Numbered from the stretch's first letter, positions 18,868-27,962 are shown. The stretch is DNA of 64,000 bases from Ideonella sp. (GCA_015075165.1 JABTUY010000005.1:62001-126000); one strand, 5' to 3'. Translations and numbers: made by a program. The notes: generated by a model not told the origin, from the letters alone.

Positions 18868-20102
18868 ACCTGCTGCTGCTCAACCACTACGCCGGCGGCC
18901 CGGCGTTCGGCATGGAATACCGCCCGTACTACCTGGCGCGCGAGTGGGTGCGTGCCGGGCACCGCGTGCAGATCGTCGCCGGTTCGTACTCGCACGTGCG
19001 CGCGCGCCAGCCCGAGGTGACCGGCCGCGTGCGCGACGAGACGATCGACGGCATCGCCTACCGCTGGCTGGCCACGCCGGCCTACAGCGGCAACGGCGCG
19101 GCGCGGGCGCGCAACATTGCCAGCTTTCTCGGCCGGCTGTGGGCGCAGGCCGGCGCACTGGCGCGCGACTTCGCACCCGATGCGGTGATCGCGTCGAGCA
19201 CCTACCCGATGGACATCTGGCCGGCGCGGCGCATCGCGCGGCTGTGCGCGCCGCGGCGCGCCAAACTGGTGTACGAGATCCACGACCTGTGGCCGCTGTC
19301 GCCGATCGAGCTCGCGGGCATGTCGCCGACACACCCGTTCGCGCGCGTCTGCCAGCGCGCCGAGAACGACGCCTACCGCCACGCCGACGTGGTGGTGTCG
19401 ATGCTGCCGAAGGTGCACGAGCACGTGGCCGCGCACGGGCTCGATCTGCAACGCCTGGCGATCGTGCCCAACGGCATCGACCCCGACGAATGGCAGCGCG
19501 CGGCCGAGCCGCTGCGCGACGACGTGCGCGCCGCGCTCGACGCTGCGCGCAGCGGGGCGCGGCTGGTGGTGGGCTATGCCGGCTCGATGGGCCTGCCCAA
19601 CGCGCTCGACACGCTGCTCGACGCGGCCCGGCTGCTCGCTGACGAGCCGTTCGCCTTCGTGCTGGTGGGCGACGGCCACGAGCGGGCGCGGCTGGCGCAG
19701 CGCGTGCGGCAGGAGACAATCGCCAACGTGACGCTCTTGCCGCCGATCCCGAAAGCCCAGGTGCCGTCGTTCCTGTCGCGGCTCGACGTGGCCGCCATCG
19801 GCTGGCAGCGCGTGCCGATCTACCGCTTCGGGATCGCACCGAACAAGCTGATGGACTACATGATGGCCGGCTGCGCCGTGCTGCATGCGGTGGAGGCCGG
19901 CAACGATCCGGTGGCCGACGCCGGCTGCGGCATCACGGTGGCGCCGGAATCGGCACCGGTCATGGCCGATGGCCTGCGGCGGCTCGCCACCGCCGGGCCC
20001 GAGGCCCGCCGCGCAATGGGCGAGCGCGGCCGCGCCCACGTGCTGGCGCACCACAGCTACCCGGTGCTCGCGCGCCGCTTCGTCGAGGCGCTGCAGCGAT
20101 GA
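18864..20102 (+). CDS. Glycosyltransferase family 4
   Basis: The 412-residue protein starts by GTG in a GTGA overlap with the preceding GT. N-terminal LLNHYAGGPAFGMEYRPYYL is typical of WbuB-like GT4 enzymes. The donor domain has VVGYAGSMGLPNALDTLLD, VGDGHERARL and the C-terminal glutamate region. WbuB-like proteins use UDP-linked N-acetyl amino sugars, but the donor here is not readable. It overlaps the downstream methyltransferase by 4 bases. Confidence 0.85.
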   Translation: MNLLLLNHYAGGPAFGMEYRPYYLAREWVRAGHRVQIVAGSYSHVRARQPEVTGRVRDETIDGIAYRWLATPAYSGNGAARARNIASFLGRLWAQAGALARDFAPDAVIASSTYPMDIWPARRIARLCAPRRAKLVYEIHDLWPLSPIELAGMSPTHPFARVCQRAENDAYRHADVVVSMLPKVHEHVAAHGLDLQRLAIVPNGIDPDEWQRAAEPLRDDVRAALDAARSGARLVVGYAGSMGLPNALDTLLDAARLLADEPFAFVLVGDGHERARLAQRVRQETIANVTLLPPIPKAQVPSFLSRLDVAAIGWQRVPIYRFGIAPNKLMDYMMAGCAVLHAVEAGNDPVADAGCGITVAPESAPVMADGLRRLATAGPEARRAMGERGRAHVLAHHSYPVLARRFVEALQR

Positions 20103-20920
20103 TCATGCCGCCGACCGAGCGCGAAAGTCAGGCCCAGGCACGCGCCCGGCCGGCGGCCGATCGTGCGCCGGGCCCGGCCGAGCGTGCCGCGCCGGCTGCA
20201 GGCCCCGCGGCGCACGGCGCCGAGCACGAGCCGCAGGCCGTGGCCGAGCGCTATGCGCGACGTGCCGGCCTCGCCCGTGACCGCTACAGCCTGCTCAACC
20301 CCGACGTGTGGCAGACCGTGCAGGAGCGCCAGCGCGCGATGCTGCGGTTGTTCGCGCGCCTGGACTGGCCTGACCTCACGTCGCGCCGCGTGCTCGAAGT
20401 AGGCTGCGGCAGCGGCGGCAACCTGCTCGAGCTGCTGCGCCTGGGCTTCACGCCGCGCAACCTGGCCGGCATCGAGCTGCTGCCCGAGCGCTATGCGCAG
20501 GCGCTGGCGGCGCTGCCGGCCAGCGTGGTGCTGATGCAGGGCGACGCGCTGCAGGTGAAGCTGCCCGACGAGAGCGAAGACATCGTGCTGCAGTCCACCG
20601 TGTTCTCGTCGCTGCTCGACGCGCCGTTCCAGTGGAAGCTGGCGCAGGCCATGTGGCGCTGGGTGCGCCCCGGCGGCGGCGTGCTGTGGTACGACTTCGT
20701 CTACGACAACCCGCGCAACCCCGACGTGCGCGGCGTGCCGGTGGCGCGCATCCGCGAGCTGTTTCCGCACGGGCGCATGACGGTGCGCCGCGTCACGCTG
20801 GCGCCGCCGCTGGCGCGTGCGGTGTGTCGCGTGCACCCGGCGCTGTACACCGTGTTCAATGCACTGCCGCTGCTGCGCACGCACGTGCTGGTGTGGATCG
20901 AGAAACCGCTGCTTCGATAG
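20099..20920 (+). CDS. Class I SAM-dependent methyltransferase
   Basis: The 273-residue protein has an unusual Arg/Ala-rich, probably disordered N-terminus of about 55 residues. The SAM-binding motif [16 protein letters not shown] (about residue 99) and the motif [16 protein letters not shown] follow. It lies in the polysaccharide operon and is translationally coupled to the upstream GT, so a sugar or lipid-linked glycan is the likely acceptor. ATG 20105 is an alternative start. Confidence 0.8.
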   Translation: MIMPPTERESQAQARARPAADRAPGPAERAAPAAGPAAHGAEHEPQAVAERYARRAGLARDRYSLLNPDVWQTVQERQRAMLRLFARLDWPDLTSRRVLEVGCGSGGNLLELLRLGFTPRNLAGIELLPERYAQALAALPASVVLMQGDALQVKLPDESEDIVLQSTVFSSLLDAPFQWKLAQAMWRWVRPGGGVLWYDFVYDNPRNPDVRGVPVARIRELFPHGRMTVRRVTLAPPLARAVCRVHPALYTVFNALPLLRTHVLVWIEKPLLR

Positions 20921-20930
20921 GCCCGCTTCA

Positions 20931-22097
20931 ATGAGTCAGTTGCCCTTCCTGCCCTTTGCCCTGCCCGAGATCGGCGAAGACGAGATCGCCGAGGTGGTCG
21001 ACACGCTGCGCTCGGGCTGGCTCACCACCGGCCCCAAGGCCAAGCGCTTCGAGGCGGCGTTCGGCGCTTTTCTCGGCGATGCATCGCTGCACTGCATCGC
21101 GGTGAACTCGGCCACCGCCGGGCTGCACCTGGCGCTCGAGGCGCTGGGCATCGGGCCGGGCGACGAGGTGATCGTGCCGACGCACACCTTCACCGCCACC
21201 GCCGAGGTGGTGCGCTACCTCGGCGCCGACGTGACGCTGGTCGACATCGACCCGGCCACGCTCAACATCGACCCGCGCGCGGTCGAGGCGGCGATCAACC
21301 GGCGCACCAAGGCGATCGTGCCGGTGCACTACGGCGGGCTGGCCGCCGACATGCCGGCCCTTCTGGCGATCGCGCGGCGCCACGGCCTCAAGGTGGTGGA
21401 AGACGCCGCGCACGCGCTGCCCACCACCAGCGGCGGCCGCCTCGTCGGCACACTGGGCAGCGACGCCACGGTGTTCAGCTTCTACGCCAACAAGACCATC
21501 ACCACCGGCGAAGGCGGCATGCTCGTCACGCGCGACGCCGCGCTGGCCAAGCGCGCGCAGGTGATGCGGCTGCACGGCATGAGCCGCGACGCGTTCGACC
21601 GCTTCACCGCCACCGTGCCGAGCTGGTACTACGAGATCGTGGCGCCGGGCTTCAAGTACAACCTCACCGACATCGCCGCGGCGATCGGGCTGCATCAGTT
21701 GAAGAAGGCGCACGCCTTCGCGCTGCGCCGCACGCAGATCGCGCAGCGCTTCAGCGCGGCGTTTGCCGGGCTGCCACTGGTGGTGCCGCCGGCCGCGCCG
21801 GCCGGCGAGCTGCATGCGTGGCACCTGTACGCACTGCGCCTGGGCGACGGCGCGCTGCCCACGCGCGACCAGGTGATCGAGCGGCTGTTCGCCGCCGGCA
21901 TCGGCTGCAGCGTGCACTACATCCCGCTGCACCGGCAGCCGTACTGGCGCGACCGCTACCGCCTCGCGGCCGGGCTGTTCCCGCACAGCCAGCGCGTCTA
22001 CGAGCGGCAGCTCAGCCTGCCGATCTACACGCGCATGGACGATGGCGATGTCGAGCGGGTGATCGAGGCGGTGACGCGCGCGATCGCTGCTGCATGA
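20931..22097 (+). CDS. DegT/DnrJ/EryC1 aminotransferase (PglE/WecE-like)
   Basis: The 388-residue PLP enzyme has the catalytic K188 in [17 protein letters not shown] and the N-terminal signature [20 protein letters not shown] of the PglE group. Followed by a PglC-like transferase and a CapD/PglF-like dehydratase, it most likely aminates C4 of the UDP-4-keto-6-deoxy-GlcNAc that the dehydratase makes. That would be a step toward a bacillosamine-like sugar. The start at 20931 gives the family-typical N-terminus. Confidence 0.87.
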   Translation: MSQLPFLPFALPEIGEDEIAEVVDTLRSGWLTTGPKAKRFEAAFGAFLGDASLHCIAVNSATAGLHLALEALGIGPGDEVIVPTHTFTATAEVVRYLGADVTLVDIDPATLNIDPRAVEAAINRRTKAIVPVHYGGLAADMPALLAIARRHGLKVVEDAAHALPTTSGGRLVGTLGSDATVFSFYANKTITTGEGGMLVTRDAALAKRAQVMRLHGMSRDAFDRFTATVPSWYYEIVAPGFKYNLTDIAAAIGLHQLKKAHAFALRRTQIAQRFSAAFAGLPLVVPPAAPAGELHAWHLYALRLGDGALPTRDQVIERLFAAGIGCSVHYIPLHRQPYWRDRYRLAAGLFPHSQRVYERQLSLPIYTRMDDGDVERVIEAVTRAIAAA

Positions 22098-22100
22098 CCG

Positions 22101-22733
22101 ATGGAAGCACCGGCCCGCGGCGGGAGTGGCATGGGCAAGCGCGCGTTCGATCTGCTGCTGGCGAGCGTCGGCCTGGTCGTGGTCGCGCCGCTGCTGCTGG
22201 CCGCGATGCTGTGGATCCGCCTCGATTCGCCGGGCCCGGCGCTGTTCCGCCAGCAGCGCGTGGGGCGCCACGGCCGGCTGTTTCGCATCCACAAGCTGCG
22301 CACGATGCACGTGGCACCGGCGGCGCCCGAGCGCGCCGCCGCCATCACCGCGCACGAAGACCCGCGCGTCACGCGTGCCGGCCACTGGCTGCGCCACTAC
22401 CGCATCGACGAGCTGCCGCAGTTGATCGACGTGATCGCCGGCCACATGAGCCTGGTGGGGCCGCGCCCCGAAGTGCCGCGCTTCGTCGCGTTGTATCCGC
22501 CCGAGCTGCGCGCCGAGCTGCTGTCGGTGCGCCCCGGCATCACCGACCCGGCGTCGTTGGCCTTCGCCGACGAGGCCGAGCTGCTGGCCGGCAGCGCCGA
22601 CACCGAGCAGGCGTATGTGGAGCGCATCCTGCCGCTCAAGCTGCGCCAGCAGGTGGAGTACCTGCGCCGTGCCACCTGGCGCAGCGACCTCGGCGTGCTC
22701 GCGCGCACGCTGCGCATGCTGAGCGCGCGTTGA
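22101..22733 (+). CDS. Bacterial sugar transferase, small PglC-like initiating phosphoglycosyl transferase
   Basis: The 210-residue monotopic enzyme has one N-terminal membrane segment (RAFDLLLASVGLVVVAPLL), then the catalytic Asp-Glu in YRIDELPQ and the motif SLVGPRPEVPRF. It transfers a sugar-1-phosphate from a UDP-sugar to undecaprenyl phosphate, starting repeat-unit synthesis. Its small size fits PglC/WcaJ-core proteins lacking extra helices. Either ATG 22101 or ATG 22131 could be the start. A second initiator (WecA-like) is at 56.6 kb. Confidence 0.88.
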   Translation: MEAPARGGSGMGKRAFDLLLASVGLVVVAPLLLAAMLWIRLDSPGPALFRQQRVGRHGRLFRIHKLRTMHVAPAAPERAAAITAHEDPRVTRAGHWLRHYRIDELPQLIDVIAGHMSLVGPRPEVPRFVALYPPELRAELLSVRPGITDPASLAFADEAELLAGSADTEQAYVERILPLKLRQQVEYLRRATWRSDLGVLARTLRMLSAR

Positions 22734-22749
22734 CGCCGCCGCCGTCACG

Positions 22750-24645
22750 ATGAGCACCAGCGCGCCCACCGTCTGGCACCGCATCGACCTGGCGCTGGCG
22801 CGGCTGCGGCCGCACCGCGAGCCGGTGGCGCTGGCGATCGATGCCGCGCTGGTGGCCGTGGCGTGGAACGCCACCTACCTGTTCCGCCTGGGCTTCGAGC
22901 GCTGGTGGAGCGTGCGGCCCCACTACGACCACTGGGTGCTGCTGGGCATCGTGGCGGTCTACGCGCTGTGCTTCTGGTGGCTGAAGGTGCCCAAGGGCAT
23001 GTGGCGCTTCTCGGGCTTCGGCGAGGTGCGGCGCATCGCGCTGGCCTGCGCACTCGCCGGTGCCGTCAGCGCCGCGGCGGTGCTGGCGCTCGGGCTGGCC
23101 AAGGTGCCGCGCGCCGTGCTGGCGCTGCACCCGGTGGTGACGCTGATGACGATTGCGCTGGTGCGCATGAGCTACCGCATGCTCTACGAGCACGCGCGTG
23201 CGCGCATCACCGGCAGCGACGCCGAGATCCGCCGCGCGCTGGTGCTCGGCGCCGGCGAGGCGGCGCGGCTGCTGCTGGCGGGCATCCACCGACAAGGCTG
23301 GATCGTGCTCGGCCTGCTCGATGACGACCCGCACAAGCACGGCGCGCGCATTGCCGGCGTGCCGGTGCTCGGGCCGCTGGGCGGCGTGGCCGACCCCGTG
23401 GTGCGCGGCGCGGCCACGCACGTGATCGTGGCGCTGCCGTCGCTGCGCGGCGCGCGCCGCCGCGAGGTGCTGGAGCTGGCCGCCACCGCCGGCCTGCCGG
23501 TGGTGACCGTGCCGTCGGTCGACGAACTGCGCGACGGCAACCAGCGCATCGACCGGCTGCGCGAGATCGAGCCCGAAGACCTGCTCGGCCGCGAGCCGGT
23601 GCAGCTCGACGAGGCCGGCATCGGCGACACGCTGCGCGGCAAGACGGTGCTGATCACCGGCGCCGGCGGCAGCATCGGCAGCGAGCTGTGCCGCCAGGTG
23701 GCGCACCACCAGCCGGCGCGGCTGGTGCTGTACGAGCTGAGCGAGTTCAACCTCTACACCATCGAGCAGGACCTGAGCGAGCGCTTTCCGCAGCTGGAGC
23801 TGGTGAAGCTGATCGGCGACGTGAAGAACCTGGAGCACCTGCGCCACACGTTCGCGCAGCGCAAGCCCGCGGTGGTGTTCCACGCCGCCGCGTACAAGCA
23901 CGTGCCGCTGATGGAAGACGACAACGCCTGGGCGGCGCTGCGCAACAACACGCTGGGCACCTACCACGCCGCGCTGGCCGCCGCCGAAGCCGGCGTCGAG
24001 CGCTTCGTGCTGATCAGCACCGACAAGGCGGTGAACCCCACCAACGTGATGGGCGCCACCAAGCGCGCCGCCGAGATGGTGATCAGCAAGATGGCCGCCG
24101 AGCACCCGGGCACGCGCTTCATGGCGGTGCGCTTCGGCAACGTGCTGGGCTCCAGCGGCAGCGTGATCCCCAAGTTCAAGGAGCAGATCGCCAAGGGCGG
24201 CCCGGTGACCGTGACGCACCCGGACATCATTCGCTACTTCATGACCATCCCCGAGGCCGCACGCCTGGTGCTGCAGGCCGCAGCCATCGGCGAGAGCGGC
24301 CAGGTGCTGGTGCTCGACATGGGCGAGCCGGTGAAGATCGTGGACCTGGCGCGGCAGTTGATCCGGCTGAGCGGGCACACGGTGGAGGAGATCGGGCTCG
24401 AGTTCAGCGGGCTGCGGGCGGGGGAGAAGTTGTACGAGGAGTTGTTGGCGGATGCGGATGCGACGGTGGCGACGCGAGTGGCGCAGTTGCGGCTGGCGCG
24501 GATCGAGGCGCGGGGGGAGGCGGTGGAGCAGCTCCTGCAGTTTGCGGCAGGCACGGAAGGCCACGCGGGATCGCGGGACGTTCGAGCGGCGCTGAAGACG
24601 ACGGTGCCGGAGTTCCCGGGTGTGGCCTCGTCAGGCATGCAATAA
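22750..24645 (+). CDS. Membrane-bound UDP-GlcNAc 4,6-dehydratase, CapD/WbpM/PglF family
   Basis: The 631-residue protein has four N-terminal membrane helices, a first nucleotide-binding domain (ALVLGAGEAARLLLAGI, about residue 165) and a second SDR domain starting KTVLITGAGGSIGSELC (about residue 299). The active-site strand STDKAVNPTNVMGATKRAA has Met in place of the usual Tyr, as in WbpM and PglF. It makes a 4-keto-6-deoxy sugar nucleotide for the aminotransferase upstream. The last 80 codons look more G-rich than the rest. A degraded partial copy follows at 25.84 kb. Confidence 0.9.
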   Translation: MSTSAPTVWHRIDLALARLRPHREPVALAIDAALVAVAWNATYLFRLGFERWWSVRPHYDHWVLLGIVAVYALCFWWLKVPKGMWRFSGFGEVRRIALACALAGAVSAAAVLALGLAKVPRAVLALHPVVTLMTIALVRMSYRMLYEHARARITGSDAEIRRALVLGAGEAARLLLAGIHRQGWIVLGLLDDDPHKHGARIAGVPVLGPLGGVADPVVRGAATHVIVALPSLRGARRREVLELAATAGLPVVTVPSVDELRDGNQRIDRLREIEPEDLLGREPVQLDEAGIGDTLRGKTVLITGAGGSIGSELCRQVAHHQPARLVLYELSEFNLYTIEQDLSERFPQLELVKLIGDVKNLEHLRHTFAQRKPAVVFHAAAYKHVPLMEDDNAWAALRNNTLGTYHAALAAAEAGVERFVLISTDKAVNPTNVMGATKRAAEMVISKMAAEHPGTRFMAVRFGNVLGSSGSVIPKFKEQIAKGGPVTVTHPDIIRYFMTIPEAARLVLQAAAIGESGQVLVLDMGEPVKIVDLARQLIRLSGHTVEEIGLEFSGLRAGEKLYEELLADADATVATRVAQLRLARIEARGEAVEQLLQFAAGTEGHAGSRDVRAALKTTVPEFPGVASSGMQ

Positions 24646-24662
24646 TGCAATCGAACTGCATT
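24644..24662. promoter_or_regulatory. Inverted repeat before the first AAA/DUF4143 ATPase gene
   Basis: AATGCA-N7-TGCATT is a perfect 6-bp inverted repeat, 13 bases before the ATPase ATG, inside an AT-rich patch that overlaps the capD stop codon. It could be an operator for the ATPase gene or part of its promoter. Confidence 0.4.
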
Positions 24663-24675
24663 TTCGCATGGAGCC

Positions 24676-25830
24676 ATGCAATTCCGCCGAACCTTGCTTC
24701 CGGTGCTGCAGCAGCGGGCGCGCCAATTTCCGGTGGTGACCGTCACCGGCCCTCGCCAGGCCGGCAAGACCACCTTGTGCCGCGAAGCCTTCGGCGCCTT
24801 GCCGTACGTGAACCTGGAGCGGCCGGATCATCGTGATTTCGCGCAGGCCGATCCGGCCGCGTTCATGGCCCGCTATTCCGGCGGCGCGGTGCTCGACGAG
24901 ATCCAACGCGTGCCGGCGCTGCTGTCGTGGATCCAGGTGGCAGTCGACGAGCACCGACGCGCCGGGCAATTCATCCTCACGGGAAGCCACAGTTTCGACC
25001 TGATGCGCGGCGTGTCGCAATCGCTGGCCGGCCGGACTGCCCTGCTGCATCTGCTTCCCATGTCGATCAACGAGCTGCGTGCCGCCGGGCTGCAGCTGGG
25101 GGTCGACGCGATGATCGTGCGTGGCGGCTATCCGCGCATCCATGCCGACCGGCTGGACCCCGCGACGACGCTCGCGGACTACTTCGCCACCTATGTCGAG
25201 CGCGACTTGCGACAGCTCGCGGAGCTGCGCAACCTGGACGAGTTTCGCCGCTTCGTGCGGCTGGCCGCAGGGCGAGTGGGACAGGTGCTCAATCTGCACA
25301 GCCTCGGCAACGACGTGGGCGTGTCGGACCACACCGCTCGCGCGTGGCTCAGCCTGCTGGAAGCGAGCTTCGTCGTGCAGCTGCTGCCGCCGTGGTTTGC
25401 CAACATCGGCAAGCGCCTGATCAAGTCACCGAAGCTGTACTTCTGCGACACCGGTCTGGCGGCCTGGTTGATCGGCATCCAGCGCGAGGAGCAGTTGGCG
25501 AGCCACCCGCTGCGTGGCAGCTTGTTCGAGAACCTGGTCGTGATGGAGTTCGTCAAGCAGGCTGTGCACAGCGGTCTGACGCCGGCGCTGCACTACTATC
25601 GAGACAGCGCCGGCGTCGAAGTGGACCTCGTCGTGGAGCACGGCGTACCGCCTGGCCAACTCGGGCTGGTGGAGATCAAGGCGGGGCAGACCTTCAGGCC
25701 CGAGTGGCTGGCCCCGTTGCGGCGCCTCGAGCAATGGGTTGAGGTGCCGGTCGCCCGGCGCATGCTGGTCTATGGCGGCAACGAGCGCTACGTGCGCGAA
25801 GGTGTCGAGGTGGTCGGACTGGGTGTCTGA
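24676..25830 (+). CDS. AAA ATPase with DUF4143 C-terminal domain
   Basis: The 384-residue protein has a Walker A motif GPRQAGKTTL (about residues 24-33) and a Walker B AVLDEIQRVP (about residue 74). A C-terminal DUF4143 region follows with VEVDLVVEHG and LVEIKAGQTF, which reads like a PD-(D/E)xK nuclease-type strand pair (D...EIK). The family (AAA_14-DUF4143) is widespread on accessory DNA, and its cellular role is poorly defined. It is unrelated in function to its polysaccharide neighbours. A C-terminal fragment of a close paralogue lies just downstream and a second intact relative at 26.6 kb. Confidence 0.85.
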   Translation: MQFRRTLLPVLQQRARQFPVVTVTGPRQAGKTTLCREAFGALPYVNLERPDHRDFAQADPAAFMARYSGGAVLDEIQRVPALLSWIQVAVDEHRRAGQFILTGSHSFDLMRGVSQSLAGRTALLHLLPMSINELRAAGLQLGVDAMIVRGGYPRIHADRLDPATTLADYFATYVERDLRQLAELRNLDEFRRFVRLAAGRVGQVLNLHSLGNDVGVSDHTARAWLSLLEASFVVQLLPPWFANIGKRLIKSPKLYFCDTGLAAWLIGIQREEQLASHPLRGSLFENLVVMEFVKQAVHSGLTPALHYYRDSAGVEVDLVVEHGVPPGQLGLVEIKAGQTFRPEWLAPLRRLEQWVEVPVARRMLVYGGNERYVREGVEVVGLGV

Positions 25831-25837
25831 TGTCGGG

Positions 25838-25925
25838 CCGGGGCTCCGGCGGCAGCCTGATTCCCAAGGTCAAGGAGCAGATCACCGCTGAACGTGGCGG
25901 TGCCCGAGTTCGAACCGGCGGTCGA
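25838..25925 (+). pseudogene. Remnant of a second capD gene (internally deleted)
   Basis: Bases 25838-25893 encode GSLIPKVKEQIT, closely matching GSVIPKFKEQIA of the intact capD (bases about 24150-24192) at both DNA and protein level. It then jumps to VPEFEP, matching the VPEFPG at the capD C-terminus. The roughly 450 bases between are deleted. With the ATPase fragment downstream it shows that a capD-ATPase pair was duplicated in tandem and decayed. Confidence 0.7.
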
Positions 25926-25957
25926 TGCCAGTCGAGGCGAGTTTGTACATTTTCAAG

Positions 25958-25974
25958 CACTACTGTCCGGCTAA
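25958..25974. repeat. Solitary IS terminal sequence, matching the IS4-type element at 35.5 kb
   Basis: CACTACTGTCCGG followed by CTAA matches the left end of the IS4-type element (bases 35465-35481, CACTACTGTCCGG then TTAA) at 16 of 17 positions. No transposase or second end is adjacent. It is probably the scar of an imperfect excision or an IS-mediated deletion, and it sits exactly at the junction between the capD and ATPase remnants. Confidence 0.6.
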
Positions 25975-26340
25975 ATGACCCGCGCCGAGGCTGAGAGCAA
26001 GCATTGGCGCGGCCTGCAGGCTGATTTGGTTTGGTGCCGATTTGAACGTCGTCGAGCAGAATTTGTGCAGGCCGTGCACGGCGGAGCGTCGCCGCTGCTG
26101 CACTACTACCGCGACGGTGCCGGCGTCGAGGTAGACCTTGTCGTCGAGCACGGCGTGCCACCCGGTCAGCTGGGGTTGGTCGAGATCAAGGCCGGGCAGA
26201 CATTTCACGCCGATTGGCTGGTGCCGATGAAGCGCATCGAGTCATGGGTGAGGGCACGGATCGCACGGCGCATGCTGGTGTACGGTGGCCACGAGAGCTT
26301 CCGTCGCGAGGGTGTCGAAGTGGTGGGGCTGGGCGCTTGA
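25975..26340 (+). pseudogene. C-terminal fragment of a second AAA/DUF4143 ATPase
   Basis: From about base 26060 the frame encodes LLHYYRDGAGVEVDLVVEHG and onward to the stop, almost the same as the last 90 residues of the ATPase at 24676. Before that, homology continues in another frame for some 15 codons, showing a frameshift. The ATPase core is missing. The open frame of 121 codons begins ATGACCCGC right after the solitary IS end. It is not expected to be a working protein. Confidence 0.75.
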
Positions 26341-26386
26341 GCGCCGGATAGGAGGAGTCGACCGCGGTCGGGAAATCGGCGACCAG

Positions 26387-26508
26387 GTGGAGGGCACGAT
26401 TGGCCAGGCGCTGGCCGAGCGCGGTGTGCAGGTGGACTTCGCGGTGGCGTCGAACCCCGAGTTCCTCGAGGAAGGCGCGGCGATCGAAGACTTCATGAAG
26501 CCCGGCAA
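26387..26508 (+). pseudogene. Fragment of a UDP-glucose/UDP-GlcNAc 6-dehydrogenase gene
   Basis: The bases encode [19 protein letters not shown] followed by [13 protein letters not shown], the unmistakable NAD-dependent UDP-sugar dehydrogenase segment (SNPEFLxEGxAxxDFxxP). Only about 40 codons survive. It lies downstream of the wlb genes, whose pathway needs just such a dehydrogenase (WbpA type) to make the uronate, so the fragment may be the relic of that step. Confidence 0.75.
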
Positions 26509-26515
26509 CGGGTCT

Positions 26516-26535
26516 GGGCGGTGCCGCTCGGGGTG
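26516..26535 (+). repeat. Direct repeat, left copy, flanking the minus-strand ATPase gene
   Basis: This 20-mer begins GGGCGGTGCC and ends GCTCGGGGTG. It recurs with 18/20 identity at 27979-27998, on the other side of the ATPase gene at 26576-27796. It suggests the ATPase segment was inserted or duplicated between the ugd relic and wbuB. Confidence 0.5.
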
Positions 26536-26575
26536 TTGTGGGCGTGAGGTCATGACGGCCGCGTGGCGCCCGACT

Positions 26576-27796
26576 TCACCCGAGCGCTGCCAGCTCGCGC
26601 CACCCCGTCACCTGCACGCCCCAACGCTCGAACGTGCCCGCGCCGCCATACACCAGCGCCAACGGGCGCCGCGCGTCACCGGCGGCCGTGTGGCGCCGCC
26701 ATGCCAGCAGATTGCGCACCATGTCGTCGGCCAGCGTCTGGCCGCTCTTGATCTCGACACCGGTGATCGCGCTGCCGTCCTCGAGCAGCAGGTCGACCTC
26801 GGTGCCGATGTTGTCGCGCCAGAAGTACAGCGGGCGCATGTCACCGCGGTGCACCCGGTGCTTGATGGCTTCGACGATGACCCAGTTCTCGAACAGCGCG
26901 CCGCGCAGCGGGTGCGCGTCGAGCATCGCGGGCGACTGGATCCCCAGCAGCCATGCGGCCAGCCCGGTGTCGATGAAGTAGAGCTTGGGCGCCTTGATGA
27001 GGCGCTTGCCGAAGTTCACGTGATACGGGGCCAGTCTCCGCACCACATAGCCCGCCTCGAGCACCGCCAGCCACGCACCGGCAGTGGGCTGGCTGATGCC
27101 GGCATCGGCAGCCAGTGCCGAGAGGTTGATCAGCTGCCCGATGCGGCCGGCACAAAGGCGCAGAAAGCGCTGGAACAGCAGCAGGTCGTGCACCTGCATC
27201 AGCTGCCGCACATCGCGCTCCACGTAGGTGGCCGCGTAGTTGGCGTGATAGCGGGTAGGGTCGAGATGCCGTGCGTGCACTGCCGGGAAGCCACCCGTCC
27301 ACAGGACGGTGTTCAAGTCGGCGGCTGCGAGCCAGCTGCGGCTCAACTCGGCGGCCGAAAAGGGTAAGAGCTCCACCAGCCCCACGCGGCCCGCGAGGCT
27401 CTGCGTGATGCGCGCCGACAGCGCGAGGTTCTGCGAACCCGACAACACATACTGACCGGGTGTCGCGTGCCGGTCGACCACCGTCTGCAGATAGGCGAAG
27501 AGCTCCGGCGCATGCTGCGCCTCGTCGATCACCAGCGGCTGGCCGTTGCGCGCCAGGAAGCCGCGCGGATCCTCCCGTGCGTAGGCGCGCACATCGGGGT
27601 CTTCGAGCGTCACCTGGCGCCAGCCCGCCAGCTCGTGCGCGAGCAGCGTGCTCTTGCCGGCTTGGCGGGGCCCGGTGACAGCCACCACGGGATAACCACG
27701 CAGGGTCTCGTGCAGCAGCGCCGACGGCGGTGCGGGGGTGGTAGGCCGGGGCGCGCGGCTCGTGCTTGGTGGGGGTGGGGCTTCTTGCCATTTCAA
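26576..27796 (-). CDS. AAA ATPase with DUF4143 C-terminal domain (divergent paralogue)
   Basis: The 406-residue protein has Walker [16 protein letters not shown] (about residues 39-53) and Walker [16 protein letters not shown] winged-helix-like middle ([19 protein letters not shown]) and the DUF4143 end with [10 protein letters not shown] and GVEIKSGQT follow. It belongs to the same family as the ATPase at 24676 but is only moderately similar. No ATG is in frame at the 5' end; TTG 27796 is the best start, inside an AT-rich inverted repeat. ATG 27791 is out of frame. Role unknown. Confidence 0.8.
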   Translation of the reverse strand: MKWQEAPPPPSTSRAPRPTTPAPPSALLHETLRGYPVVAVTGPRQAGKSTLLAHELAGWRQVTLEDPDVRAYAREDPRGFLARNGQPLVIDEAQHAPELFAYLQTVVDRHATPGQYVLSGSQNLALSARITQSLAGRVGLVELLPFSAAELSRSWLAAADLNTVLWTGGFPAVHARHLDPTRYHANYAATYVERDVRQLMQVHDLLLFQRFLRLCAGRIGQLINLSALAADAGISQPTAGAWLAVLEAGYVVRRLAPYHVNFGKRLIKAPKLYFIDTGLAAWLLGIQSPAMLDAHPLRGALFENWVIVEAIKHRVHRGDMRPLYFWRDNIGTEVDLLLEDGSAITGVEIKSGQTLADDMVRNLLAWRRHTAAGDARRPLALVYGGAGTFERWGVQVTGWRELAALG

Positions 27797-27812
27797 TATT
27801 TTACTTTGAAAT
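27790..27812. promoter_or_regulatory. Inverted repeat over the start of the minus-strand ATPase gene
   Basis: ATTTCAA-N9-TTGAAAT is a perfect 7-bp inverted repeat in an AT-rich island that includes the probable TTG start codon at 27796. It resembles an autoregulatory operator. The other intact ATPase gene also has an inverted repeat near its start, although of different sequence. Confidence 0.4.
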
Positions 27813-27830
27813 AGCAAATCACCCTCCCTG

Positions 27831-27860
27831 GCGACCTCCCGGACCGGTCCGGGAGGTCGC
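27831..27860. repeat. Perfect 30-bp palindrome without loop
   Basis: The half-site GCGACCTCCCGGACC (27831-27845) is followed directly by its exact reverse complement (27846-27860). It lies between the ATPase start and the wbuB 3' end, in DNA that codes for nothing evident. It could act as a terminator stem for wbuB readthrough, though no U-tract follows, or as a protein site or cruciform. Confidence 0.85.
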
Positions 27861-27962
27861 TGTGCGAAGTGTGCGAAGCGAGTCTGGAGGCCGGCGACAC
27901 GCTGGTGAAGGTTCGTCCGGAACCAGGTGACTGCACGGCAGGCGTGGACACCGCGGTGTGCC

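Noticed and set aside
22636-24564. A 642-codon minus-strand frame opposite capD
   Set aside because: Antisense to a confidently identified dehydratase, with His/Gln/Arg-rich content and no motifs.
27783-27791. ATG 27791 as start of the minus-strand ATPase
   Set aside because: It is out of frame with the Walker A region. The frame it opens lacks ATPase motifs.
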